NCBI GenBank assembly: GCA_033763135.1
Contig: JANRKY010000286.1
Span: 1-64,000 of the forward strand
Reading direction: 5' to 3'
DNA from: DALYLB01 sp033763135
Lineage (GTDB): Bacteria; Acidobacteriota; Blastocatellia; RBC074
Length of the DNA: 64,000 bases
Made by a program: the position numbers and the translations under genes
Notes under the pieces: generated by a model
Database searches by the model: none
The model's input: the letters and a program-made list of their open reading frames with translations, nothing else
Told to the model about the DNA's origin: nothing
Shown here: one piece after another, positions 10,301-18,200 of the stretch
Layout: each line of letters opens with the position of its first letter
Numbering within the stretch: the first letter of the stretch is position 1

Positions 10301-10542
10301 GGCGACTTTGCCGGGGGCGCGGCGACGAGCTCGTATTCGAATCGCTCGACCTCTCCAGCATGTCGTCGATGATGCGCATAGAGCGGCGGCGTGTCGGCCA
10401 GCAGCCGCTTTACGTTTTGCTTCAAACTCCCGATCACGCGCGAAGCCCTGCTTTCGACCCGAACCAGTTCGGGAAACAGCAGCGCCTGCGCCAGCAGGGT
10501 CTCGTTCTCAAGCTCGGTTATCAGGGTGATGATCGGCAGCAT
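7303..10542 (-). CDS. Hsp100/ClpB-like AAA+ unfoldase fused to a release-factor-like C-terminus lacking GGQ
   Basis: The protein has about 1079 residues. It holds two AAA+ modules: D1 Walker A GPSGVGKT (231-238) and D2 Walker A GPTGVGKT (502-509), with D2 Walker B LLDELEKA (D569, E570) and an Arg finger in MFNRIDRIV (R653). These are followed by a ClpB D2-small-like segment (RRGYDPRYGARPLKRAIE). D1 Walker B is degenerate (ILYFGN instead of a DE pair). Residues 798-1079 resemble bacterial release factors: a helical start (SKWKNPQDLAGLEALPQLKK, like RF2 FW-DP...L-EL), a PCRF-like block (LAIYGESPRRLFELAELYHS) and an RF C-terminal signature (RRTYN...STEDH, then LIDR). The GGQ hydrolase domain is absent. 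The ATG at 10542 is chosen because the upstream extension is encoded by intergenic repeats. A ribosome-linked unfoldase is possible; this is inference. Confidence 0.75.
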   Translation of the reverse strand: MLPIITLITELENETLLAQALLFPELVRVESRASRVIGSLKQNVKRLLADTPPLYAHHRRHAGEVERFEYELVAAPPAKSPLWRTPVQLRFRGVRWMHGDAAAIAFLPTLGIEIVSTKAATMEALDRIIAPHIRAELARRGAGESLARLVWLQREIDLRIAADTVELDALTPRQIASRQNVFEEKKRSALAEAATDLTTRPLPVAYEMEAVVAQMAEALSGKSPRSVLLVGPSGVGKTAAVFELIRRRADFQFAHTPFYATNGSRLVAGMSGFGQWQERCRQLWQEAAQQRAILYFGNLVELMEVGKYVGNEQGIADFLRPFIARGDALVIAECTPEQAAHVDRANRKMLDIFQQIKVEEPTAERRRGVLLGYALADTVEKGNDRIHLEALERIDQLHQRYAGYSASPGRPVRFLRNLLQDHETERELQSEDVIRAFSKETGLPRLLLSEDERMEPESVREWFASRVVGQPDAVHLIVDLLATVKAGLTRPRKPIASLLFIGPTGVGKTEMAKALAEFLFQDRGRMVRFDMSEYADPLAVTRLVGGVFGKEGLLTAQVREQPFSVVLLDELEKADPSFFDLLLQVLGEGRLTDAMGRVADFSNSVVIMTSNLGAQSFQRGLVGFGEANATREAAARHFTNAVRQAMRPEMFNRIDRIVPFAPLDEATVLRIAEREIEKIRHRDGLRFRDVVLKIDDEVTRHLARRGYDPRYGARPLKRAIERELVAPLSVELCQVESNEVAEIAIRVEADHLSWHTRKVAESAAAQTQQQNNRPKLLALSCQLYRRRAQKLERSAALRNLQNEIFSLERLEKRVQTSKWKNPQDLAGLEALPQLKKLRQTIADFCADINQVEADLLLQFYGKKTIDLTQAGVRVDALSNRWNRILTDLYALRIKNPDVVTLAIYGESPRRLFELAELYHSYAKLHDRKISLCYFIHKAARPSKKKEPTVAALQRIPVETPAKFFAAPIDGVAAILLGIQFPQAFLKLELERGLHIFIAEKKQTRCLVETSQAAFDSYQPVLRKLGPTASYEKRRTYNEDLPSTEDHLLNRKLQRGSLTDVMLAELIDRTLMLQAEAMID

Positions 10543-10546
10543 CTGT

Positions 10547-10653
10547 AATTGAGAATTGACAATGGAGAATTGATAATTGGCAGCCGTCCGCCGCGGCGCC
10601 CGCCAACTATCAACCATCAATTGTCAAATTTCAATTCTCAACTATCAATTCTC
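10547..10653. repeat. Inverted heptamer-type repeat (AATTGAGA/TCAATTCT)
   Basis: The left arm (10547-10580) consists of AATTGAGAATTGACA-like units and the right arm (10601-10653) of the complementary TCAATTCTCA-like units. They flank a 20 bp GC-rich centre. The element abuts the start of the AAA+ gene and could form a large hairpin in the divergent control region. Confidence 0.7.
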
Positions 10654-10740
10654 GTCTCTTGCCGCATTTCTTCTCGCGGGTTACATTGCCTTTCGCACGA
10701 GCAATACATCCCTTTACGAATCAGGCCGGCGGGAACTGGG

Positions 10741-10863
10741 AATTGAGAATTGAGAATTGAGGATTGAGAATTGATCGTCCGTCGACATCGATGTCGACGG
10801 CCAGGGCTCCACGATCAATCGTCAATTCTCAATTCTCAATTCTCAATTCTCAATTCTCAATTC
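10741..10863. repeat. Second AATTGAGA/TCAATTCT inverted tandem repeat
   Basis: The left arm 10741-10774 has about five ATTGAGA units. The right arm 10817-10863 has six near-perfect tandem TCAATTC heptamers. Between them is a perfect 18 bp palindrome, GTCGACATCGATGTCGAC, at 10782-10799. The element ends 23 bp before the SDR start. It belongs to the same family as the repeat at 10547-10653. Confidence 0.75.
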
Positions 10864-10885
10864 CCCGGGCGTTTTCGAGGCATTC

Positions 10886-11647
10886 ATGAAAATCGAAGGA
10901 AATACATTTCTCGTCTCCGGCGGCGCGTCGGGGCTGGGAGGCGCGACATCGACGCTGCTCGCGAAGGCGGGGGCGAATGTCGTCATCGCGGATCTCAACA
11001 GAGACAAGGGAGAGGCGCTGGCGCGCGAGCTGAATGCGGCGTTCATCGAGGCCAATGTGGCCGAGGAGGAGAGCGTGGGGCGGGCGGTGGCCGAAGCCGT
11101 ATCGCGCTTTGGCCGGCTCGACGGAGCGATCAACTGCGCGGGGATCGGGGTGGCGGAGAAGACCGTCGGCAAGGACGGGCCGCATTCGCTCGCTTCGTTC
11201 AAGCGGGTGATCGAGGTCAATCTGATCGGAACATTCAATGTGATCCGGCTGGCGGCGGCGCAGATGGCCGGGCAGGAACCCAATGCCGGCGGGGAGCGGG
11301 GCGTGATCATCAATACGGCCTCGATCGCGGCCTTTGACGGGCAGATCGGCCAGGCCGCCTATTCGGCCTCGAAGGGAGGCATCGTCGGCATGACGCTGCC
11401 GATCGCGCGCGATCTGGCCCGCACCGGGATCCGCGTCGTGACGATCGCGCCGGGGCTCTTCGATACGCCCTTGCTTGCGGGGCTGCCCGAGGATGTCAAA
11501 AAGGTCCTCGGCGGCCAGGTCCCGTTTCCCTCGCGCCTCGGCAATCCCGCCGAGTTCGCCGCGCTCGCCCGCCATATCATCGAGAACGAAATGCTCAACG
11601 GCGAAGTGATCCGTCTCGACGGGGCGCTTCGCATGCCCCCGAAATAG
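10886..11647 (+). CDS. SDR oxidoreductase, 3-hydroxyacyl-CoA dehydrogenase type II-like
   Basis: The 253-residue protein has a full short-chain dehydrogenase signature: NAD-binding SGGASGLGGA near residue 11, the D of VVIADLN that selects NAD(H) over NADP(H), NCAG, and the catalytic S...YSASK (Ser/Tyr/Lys). The segment YSASKGGIVGMTLPIARDLA and the LFDTPLL insertion are characteristic of the HSD17B10/type II 3-hydroxyacyl-CoA dehydrogenase group. It heads a same-strand series with NIPSNAP, a ThDP enzyme and an acyl-CoA dehydrogenase, so a step in acyl-CoA oxidation is likely. The substrate is not known. Confidence 0.8.
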   Translation: MKIEGNTFLVSGGASGLGGATSTLLAKAGANVVIADLNRDKGEALARELNAAFIEANVAEEESVGRAVAEAVSRFGRLDGAINCAGIGVAEKTVGKDGPHSLASFKRVIEVNLIGTFNVIRLAAAQMAGQEPNAGGERGVIINTASIAAFDGQIGQAAYSASKGGIVGMTLPIARDLARTGIRVVTIAPGLFDTPLLAGLPEDVKKVLGGQVPFPSRLGNPAEFAALARHIIENEMLNGEVIRLDGALRMPPK

Positions 11648-11728
11648 ACGACGCGTCGCCGCGTCGCCGCGTCGATTTTTCGTCAAACCAATAACCCACG
11701 TTACATCATCAACCGGAGGTCTTGTTCA

Positions 11729-12187
11729 ATGAAACGCATGATTCAACTGTTCGCGCTCGCCCTGCTTCTTTCGACGGTGTCCGCGCTGGCCGCGGCGCAG
11801 ACGGCGCCCGCGCCGCCGCAGATCGCGCCGAGCCCCTCGATCGCGAAGGATTCGAAATGCTTCGAGATTCGCACCTATTATGCGGCGCCGGGGAAGCTGG
11901 AGGAGCTGCACGCGCGGTTTCGCAATCACACGATGAAGCTCTTCAAGAAGCATGGGATGGGCGTCGTCGGTTTCTGGGGCCCGACCGACAAGGAGAAGGG
12001 CTCGGAGAACACGCTCGTGTATGTGATGGTCTTCCCGAGCCGGGAGGCGCGCAACAAGGCGTGGGCGGCGTTTGCGGCCGATCCCGAATGGAAGAAGGCG
12101 CGGGAAGAGAGCGAGAAGAACGGGAAGCTGACCGAGAAGGTCGATTCCGTGATTCTGGGCGCGACCGATTATTCTCCCATCAAATAA
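11729..12187 (+). CDS. Exported NIPSNAP family protein
   Basis: The 152-residue protein has a signal peptide (MKRMIQLFALALLLSTVSAL, cleavage near AAAQ) and then one NIPSNAP-type ferredoxin-like fold domain: CFEIRTYYAAPGKLEELHARF, FW.PTDKE...LVYVMVFPSREARNKAWAAF and DPEW. The ATG has CCGGAGG about 10 nt upstream. NIPSNAP domains are dimeric alpha/beta-barrel-like folds often found near catabolic genes; no reaction is established. It lies between the SDR and ThDP genes, but an inverted repeat follows it, so co-transcription with the downstream genes is uncertain. Confidence 0.8.
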   Translation: MKRMIQLFALALLLSTVSALAAAQTAPAPPQIAPSPSIAKDSKCFEIRTYYAAPGKLEELHARFRNHTMKLFKKHGMGVVGFWGPTDKEKGSENTLVYVMVFPSREARNKAWAAFAADPEWKKAREESEKNGKLTEKVDSVILGATDYSPIK

Positions 12188-12228
12188 CTGGCCTTGATCG
12201 TCGTTTCGGCCATAACGAGCGAGAGATT

Positions 12229-12312
12229 GCCACAGAGCCACGGAGGCACAGAGTCGAGAGCGGAGAAAATCCGGTTTTTCTGGCATTCTCCGCGCCTCTG
12301 TGGCTCTGTGGC
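12229..12312. repeat. Palindromic intergenic element (CACAGAG-type arms)
   Basis: The left arm GCCACAGAGCCACGGAGG (12229 on) is complementary to the right arm GCCTCTGTGGCTCTGTGGC (12294-12312), with an inner pair around GAGAATGCC/GGAGAAAAT. The arms are made of a repeated CACAGAG/CACGGAG motif. It sits between the NIPSNAP and ThDP genes and may act as a transcript-end hairpin. Confidence 0.7.
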
Positions 12313-12378
12313 CTGTCTCCCGTTCCATCGTGGCCGAATCGATGATCAAAGCCAAATAACTCGCGGGGCGCAACACAC

Positions 12379-13926
12379 ATGAACGGAGCGGAAAGTCTCT
12401 TCAAGACGCTGCTGGATGCCGGGTTGAATGTCTGTTTCGCGAACCCGGGAACGACGGAGATGCCGATGGTGCGCGCGCTCGATGAGGTTGCGGGGATGCG
12501 CACCGTGCTCTGTCTGTTCGAGGGGGTGGCGACGGGCGCGGCGGACGGATACGCCCGGATGAGCGGGCGTCCGGGATTGACGCTGCTCCATCTGGGGCCG
12601 GGCTTCGCAAACGGGATCGCCTATCTGCACGATGCCAGACGCGCGCGGTCCCCGATCGTCAATCTGATCGGGGACCACGCGACGTGGCATCTGGCGGCGG
12701 ACGCTCCGCTGACGAGCGACATCGAGTCGCTGGCGCGTCCGGTCTCGACCTGGGTTCGGCGGAGCGAATCGGCGGACGCGATTCCGCGCGATGCGGCGGA
12801 GGCGATCGCTTCCGCGTGGGCGCGGCCGGGACAGATCTCCACGCTGATTCTGCCGCACGACCATCAGATGGCGGAGGCATCGGGGCCCGCCGCGGTCGCG
12901 CCGATTCCGGGGCCGCCTCCGGTCGGCGAAACGCCGCTGCGAGAGGCGCTGGCGGCGCTTCGGGAAGAGCCGCCGGCGGCGCTCTTTCTGGGCGGATACG
13001 CGCTGCGCGAACGCGGATTGAAGGCCGTCGCGCGAATTGCGGCGGCCGCCAACTGTCGGCTGCTCTGCGAGACCTTTCCGGCGCGATGGGAGCGCGGGGC
13101 GGGGACGCCGATCCTCGAACGGCTGCCCTATTTTCCCGAGCCCGGAATCGCGATGCTCTCGCAATTCAAAACCATCATTCTGGCCGGCGCGCGGTCGCCG
13201 GTCACGTTCTTCGGATATCCCGGCCTGCCCAGCTATTTCATTTCGCCCGAACAGCGGACGCTGACGCTGGCCACGCCGGAGGAGGATGTCGAGACGGCGC
13301 TCGAATCGCTCGCGGATGCGCTGGGAGCGCCCGCCAGCGTTGCCGTGAACACGGCCCGCGCCGTTCCGCCGCGCCCGGCGGGAGCGATCACCGCCGAGAG
13401 TCTCTCCGCGATCGTCGCCGCGCTGCTTCCCGAAGGCGCCATCGTCATGGACGAGAGCAACACGAGCATGGGGCCGTTTTCGGTGATGGCGCAATCGGCC
13501 AGCCCGCATACCGTGCTGACGCAGCCCGGCGGCGCCATCGGTCTCGGGCCGCCCTGCGCGACGGGCGCGGCCATCGCCTGTCCGGATCGCGTCGTTCTCA
13601 ATCTGCAGGCCGACGGCAGCGCGATGTACACGATTCAGGCCCTCTGGACCCAGGCCCGCGAATCGCTCAACGTCAAGACGATCATCTGCAACAATCGCAG
13701 CTATCGCATTCTCGGCATCGAACTGATGCGCGCCGGAATCACCCGGATCGGCGAGCAGGCCCGGCGGCTGGTCGGCCTCGACAATCCCGCCATCGACTGG
13801 GTGCAGCTCTCGCAGGGGCTCGGCGTCCCCGCGACCCGCGTCGAGACCGCGGAGCAGCTCGCCCTCGCTCTCGAACGCGCCCTGGCCGAACCGGGGCCCG
13901 CGCTCATCGAAGCGCTGGTGAGCTGA
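12379..13926 (+). CDS. Acetolactate synthase/benzoylformate decarboxylase-like ThDP enzyme
   Basis: The 515-residue protein has the three-domain plan of ThDP decarboxylases. The N-terminal Pyr domain has the activating Glu in LFEGVATGAADGYAR (E50), then a central Rossmann-like domain and a C-terminal PP domain with the ThDP/Mg motif DGSAMYT...NN (D411 to about N440). It is shorter than IlvB (about 560-590 residues), and no regulatory IlvN subunit is adjacent, so biosynthetic acetolactate synthase is unlikely. It resembles the acetolactate-synthase-large-subunit-like group found beside acyl-CoA genes. It is followed 36 bp later by an acyl-CoA dehydrogenase, which argues for a 2-oxoacid or 2-hydroxyacyl catabolic role (inferred). 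Confidence 0.75.
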   Translation: MNGAESLFKTLLDAGLNVCFANPGTTEMPMVRALDEVAGMRTVLCLFEGVATGAADGYARMSGRPGLTLLHLGPGFANGIAYLHDARRARSPIVNLIGDHATWHLAADAPLTSDIESLARPVSTWVRRSESADAIPRDAAEAIASAWARPGQISTLILPHDHQMAEASGPAAVAPIPGPPPVGETPLREALAALREEPPAALFLGGYALRERGLKAVARIAAAANCRLLCETFPARWERGAGTPILERLPYFPEPGIAMLSQFKTIILAGARSPVTFFGYPGLPSYFISPEQRTLTLATPEEDVETALESLADALGAPASVAVNTARAVPPRPAGAITAESLSAIVAALLPEGAIVMDESNTSMGPFSVMAQSASPHTVLTQPGGAIGLGPPCATGAAIACPDRVVLNLQADGSAMYTIQALWTQARESLNVKTIICNNRSYRILGIELMRAGITRIGEQARRLVGLDNPAIDWVQLSQGLGVPATRVETAEQLALALERALAEPGPALIEALVS

Positions 13927-13962
13927 GACGACGATCGCACTTAATGAAAAAGGAGTCATACA

Positions 13963-15165
13963 ATGAACTTCGAATATACCGACAAGGTCAAATACCTGCA
14001 GAAGAAGCTGTCGTCCTTCATGGACGAATACATCTACCCCAATGAAGCCGCGTATTACGAGCAGCTCAACACGGGCGAGCGCTGGAAGGTTCTGCCCGTC
14101 ATCGAGGAGTTGAAGCCGAAGGCGAAGGCCGAGGGGTTGTGGAATCTTTTTCTTCCCGAAAGCGAGCACGGGGCGGGGCTGACGAATCTGGAATATGCGC
14201 CGCTGTGCGAAATCATGGGGCGGGTTCCGTGGTCGGCCGAAGTCTTCAACTGTTCGGCGCCCGACACCGGAAACATGGAGGTGCTCGTTCGCTACGGCAG
14301 CGAAGAGAACAAGGCGCAGTGGCTGACGCCGCTGCTCAACGGCGAGATCCGCTCCTGTTACGCGATGACGGAGCCTGAGGTGGCCTCGTCGGACGCGACG
14401 AACATCTGTTCGAGCATCGTTCGCGACGGCGACTCGTACGTCATCAACGGCCGCAAGTGGTGGACGTCCGGCGCCGGCGATCCGCGATGCCGCATCGCGA
14501 TCTTCATGGGAAAGACCGATGTCACCGCGCCGACCCACAAGCAGCAGTCGATGATCCTCGTGCCGATGGACGCGCCGGGCGTGAAGGTCATGCGCATGCT
14601 CAATGTTTTCGGCTATGACGATGCGCCGCACGGCCACGCGGAGGTCCTCTTCGAGAACGTCCGCGTCCCGGCCGGAAACATTCTTCTCGGAGAGGGGCGC
14701 GGTTTCGAGATCGCCCAGGGGCGGCTCGGTCCCGGCCGCATCCACCACTGCATGCGCACGATCGGACTCGCTGAACGCTCGCTCGAAGCGATGTGCAAAC
14801 GTGTCAAGCATCGCGTCGCGTTCGGAAAGACGATCGCCGAGCAGGGGACCATCCGCGCGGACATCGCCGCCTGCCGCATCGAGATCGAACAGGCGCGCCT
14901 GCTGACCCTCAAGGCCGCCTATATGATGGACACCGTCGGCAACAAGGTCGCCCGCGCCGAGATCGCCATGATCAAGGTCGTCGCTCCCAACATGGCGCTT
15001 CGCGTCATCGATCGCGCGCTTCAGGCGCACGGCGGCGGCGGCGTCAGCCAGGACTTCCATCTGGCCAGCGCCTGGTCGCATGCCCGCACCCTGCGCCTCG
15101 CCGACGGACCGGACGAGGTCCATCGCGAGACCATCGCCAAACTCGAATTGAAGAAGTACGAGTAG
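13963..15165 (+). CDS. Acyl-CoA dehydrogenase family protein
   Basis: The 400-residue flavoprotein has the acyl-CoA dehydrogenase signatures CYAMTEPEVASSDATNI (FAD/substrate loop) and YVINGRKWWTSGAGDPRC in the middle domain, and RIHHCMRTIGLAERSLE plus QAHGGGGVSQDF in the C-terminal helical domain. The long N-terminal part and sequence style resemble the ACAD10/11-like group. An AAAGGAG site lies 8-9 nt before the ATG. It probably forms an operon with the ThDP gene. Its last codons lie inside a 45 bp tandem duplication that continues past the stop codon. Confidence 0.85.
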   Translation: MNFEYTDKVKYLQKKLSSFMDEYIYPNEAAYYEQLNTGERWKVLPVIEELKPKAKAEGLWNLFLPESEHGAGLTNLEYAPLCEIMGRVPWSAEVFNCSAPDTGNMEVLVRYGSEENKAQWLTPLLNGEIRSCYAMTEPEVASSDATNICSSIVRDGDSYVINGRKWWTSGAGDPRCRIAIFMGKTDVTAPTHKQQSMILVPMDAPGVKVMRMLNVFGYDDAPHGHAEVLFENVRVPAGNILLGEGRGFEIAQGRLGPGRIHHCMRTIGLAERSLEAMCKRVKHRVAFGKTIAEQGTIRADIAACRIEIEQARLLTLKAAYMMDTVGNKVARAEIAMIKVVAPNMALRVIDRALQAHGGGGVSQDFHLASAWSHARTLRLADGPDEVHRETIAKLELKKYE

Positions 15166-15231
15166 GGACAGGCCCCCGTGCCTGTCCTCGAATTGAAGAA
15201 GTACGAGCAGGGACAGGCCCCCGTGCCTGTC
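15142..15231. repeat. 45 bp tandem duplication with palindrome at a gene end
   Basis: Two consecutive 45 bp copies (15142-15186, 15187-15231) differ by a single base, and that base makes the TAG stop in the first copy (GAGTAGGG versus GAGCAGGG). Each copy contains the palindrome GGGACAGGC-CCCCGT-GCCTGTCC. The first copy encodes the last residues of the acyl-CoA dehydrogenase; the second is non-coding and would add a hairpin to the 3' end of the transcript. Confidence 0.85.
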
Positions 15232-15264
15232 CCCGCGTCTCCCCGTCCGCCCCCGCGTCGATGG

Positions 15265-18200
15265 TCAATGGACCGCGCAGCGTTCGATGGCGGCCTGCAG
15301 CTCTTCGAGGCGGACGGGTTTGCTGACGAAATCGTCCATGCCGGCCGAGAGGCAGAGATCGCGGTCCTCCTGCAGCACGTTGGCGGTCATGGCGATGATG
15401 CGGGGGCGGTCCAGCGGCCATTCGGCGCAGATGCGGCGAGTGGCCTCGATGCCGTCCATCTCGGGCATGTGAACGTCCATGAAGATCACGTCATACCGCT
15501 GTCTGCGAATGGCGTCGATGGCTTCGATGCCGTTGCCTGCGATGTCGGCACGATAGCCGAGTCGGTCGAGCAGCCGCAGGGCGACCTTTTGATTGATCAC
15601 GTTGTCTTCGGTCAGCAGGACGCGGAGCGGCAATCGGCGGGCGGTCTCTGTCGAGAGCTTTGGCGGCGCGACGGAGTTTCGCGGCGAGGCCTTCCGCCGG
15701 CTGACGATGCCGATGAGCGCATCGTAGAGCTGAGAGGGCTTGATCGGTTTGTTGAGAAAGGCGGCGAAGTCGAGCCCTTCGTATTTCTCCTTCAATTCGC
15801 GGGCGCTTGTGGCGAGCGAGGTCAGCATGACCATTTGCGGTTGAACGATGCCCGGCAGGCGGCGGATTTCGAGCGAGAGCATGGCGCCGTCCATGGCCGG
15901 CATCTGCATATCCAGAATCGCGAGATCGAACGCTTCGCCGCCGCGCAGCAGAGCGAGCGCCTCGGCGCCGCCGGCGACCGCCTGCGGCCGCATCCCCCAG
16001 GAACTCGTCTGTCGCAGCAGGATGCGGCGATTCGTTTCGTTGTCGTCGACGATGAGCACGCGTTTGCCGTCCAGATCGGGTTGTTCTCCCAGTTGATAGC
16101 TGCGCGGCGCGGTCGCGGCGGCCGCGGCCCGGATCGTGAACGTGAACGTGGAGCCCTCGCCTTCCCGGCTTTCGACGCGGACCGTCCCGCCCATCATTTC
16201 GCTGAGGAGCTTCGTGATCGCGAGCCCCAGCCCGGTTCCGCCGTACTGGCGGGTCGTCGACGAGTCGACCTGGCTGAACGACTTGAACAGGCGATCCATT
16301 CGATCCCTGGGAATGCCGATGCCCGTATCCCGCACGGCGAATTCCAGTTCGTGGAGGCCCGCTTCCAGCGGGCGCGAGGAGACGGCGATCACGACTTCGC
16401 CCGCGAGAGTGAACTTGACCGCGTTGCTGAGCAGATTGACGAGGATCTGTCGCAGACGGGTGATGTCGCCGATGATGTCGCGCGGCGTCGTCTCGTCGAT
16501 CATATAGGCGAGTTCGATCCCCTTTTCGCCGGCTCTCGATGAGAGCAGATCGAGCGACTCCTCGATGCAGCCGGCGAGGCTGAATGGCTGCTGCTCCAGT
16601 TCGAGCATGCCGCTTTCGATCTTCGAGAAATCGAGAATGTCGTTGATGATCGTCAGCAGGGAATCGCCGCTGGTCCGAACGATCTCGACGAACTCCCGCT
16701 GCTCTTCGTCCAGATCGGTATCGAGCAGCAGCCCCGTCATTCCGATGACGGCGTTCATCGGCGTTCGAATCTCGTGGCTCATATTGGCCAGAAATTCGCT
16801 TTTGGCGCGATTGGCAGCTTCGGCGCCGTCCTTGGCGAGCTGCAGTTCCGTCTCGGCCCGCTTGCGTTGAATGAAGCGCGTGATCCGGTTGGCGATTCCC
16901 TGGAGCGCATCCATCGTGGTTTGGGGGAGCGGCCGGCGCGAGAAGAGCGCGACGCCGCCGAAGAGCCGGTCCTCCGCGATCAGCGGATAGCCGGCAAAGG
17001 CGACCATTCCCTCGCGCCTCGCCCATTCGGGGTCTCCGATGTTCGGCGCGGTGAGAATCGAGTTCGTCAACAGGGGCTTGCGGGAGGCGGCGATTCCGCC
17101 GATCAGCAGCTTGCCGACGGGGATTCGCGCGTGCGGCCCGTCGATCTCGGTAAAGATGCCCGCGCTTGCTTCGAGCTGGAGCATGTCCTCCGCTTCGTCA
17201 TAGGACCAGATGCGGCAGAAAGCGGCGTCCAGGTGCCGCACCGTCAGCTCCGCGCAGCGTTGCAGCGTGTCGCGAAGAGCGCCGGGCCGGTTGAGCGCGT
17301 TGCCGATATCGGAATTGAGCGCGAGCAGATTGGCCCGCTCCTGCTGCTCGGCCTCGATCCGCGTGCGCTCGGCAATCTCCAGGCGCAGTTCGCGGGTTCG
17401 TTCCTCGACGACCGCCAGCAGCGCCCGCTCGCGCTCTCGGAGCTGCCGCACCCGAAACCGATACCCGCCCGCCGCGGCCAGCAGGACGCCCAGCAGACAC
17501 ATGCCGTAAAACCACCAGGTCTGCCGGAAGCGCGGACGAAGCTTGAACGAGACGCTCGCTCCCTGCTCGTTCCACACGCCATCGTTGTTGCAGGCCATGA
17601 CCTGAAAGCGGTATTCCCCCGGCGGGATGTGGGTGTAATAGGCGACGCGGCGTCCCCCGGCATCGATCCAGTTCTCGTCGTATCCTTCCAGCCGATAACG
17701 AAATCGCACCTTCTCGGGAACGAGCAGCGACAGGCCGTTGTAGCGAATCTCGAACGAATCGCCGCCGGGAGGAAGCTGGAGCGAATTGTCCGGCGGAAGC
17801 GCGCTCCCATTGACGACCAGCTCTTCGATCACGACCGGCAGCATGAGGTCGTTCTGTTTGAATCGCGCGGGATCGACGATGGCCACCCCTTTTTTCGTCA
17901 GAAACCAGAGCCTGCCGTCCCGCGCGCGCCACCCCGAATGACTGGTTCCGAAGACGCATTCGTCCGTCTTCATGCCATCGCCGGTTCCGAAGACCGTGGG
18001 CTGCAGCCGCGGCGCGCGCCCGGCGTCGAAGGCGGCCAGCTCCTGCGCGCGAATGCGCGCCAGTCCCCGGGGCGAACTCACCCAGAGATCTCCGCTCGCA
18101 TCGTGGAGAACGCAGAGCGCCTGATTGTCCATCAGCCCCTGCGCCTCGGTGTAGCTCGTGAACTCGCCTTCGCGCCAGCGATTGAGGCCGCCCCGCATCG

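Noticed and set aside
10880..11320. Minus-strand frames opposite the SDR gene
   Set aside because: The SDR on the plus strand has all catalytic motifs; the minus frames are shadows.
12379..13926. Biosynthetic acetolactate synthase large subunit (ilvB)
   Set aside because: Shorter than IlvB, no ilvN/ilvC nearby, and the neighbours are acyl-CoA enzymes.
12346..15123. 925-codon minus-strand open frame opposite the ThDP and acyl-CoA dehydrogenase genes
   Set aside because: Antisense shadow spanning two real genes and their spacer; no motifs.
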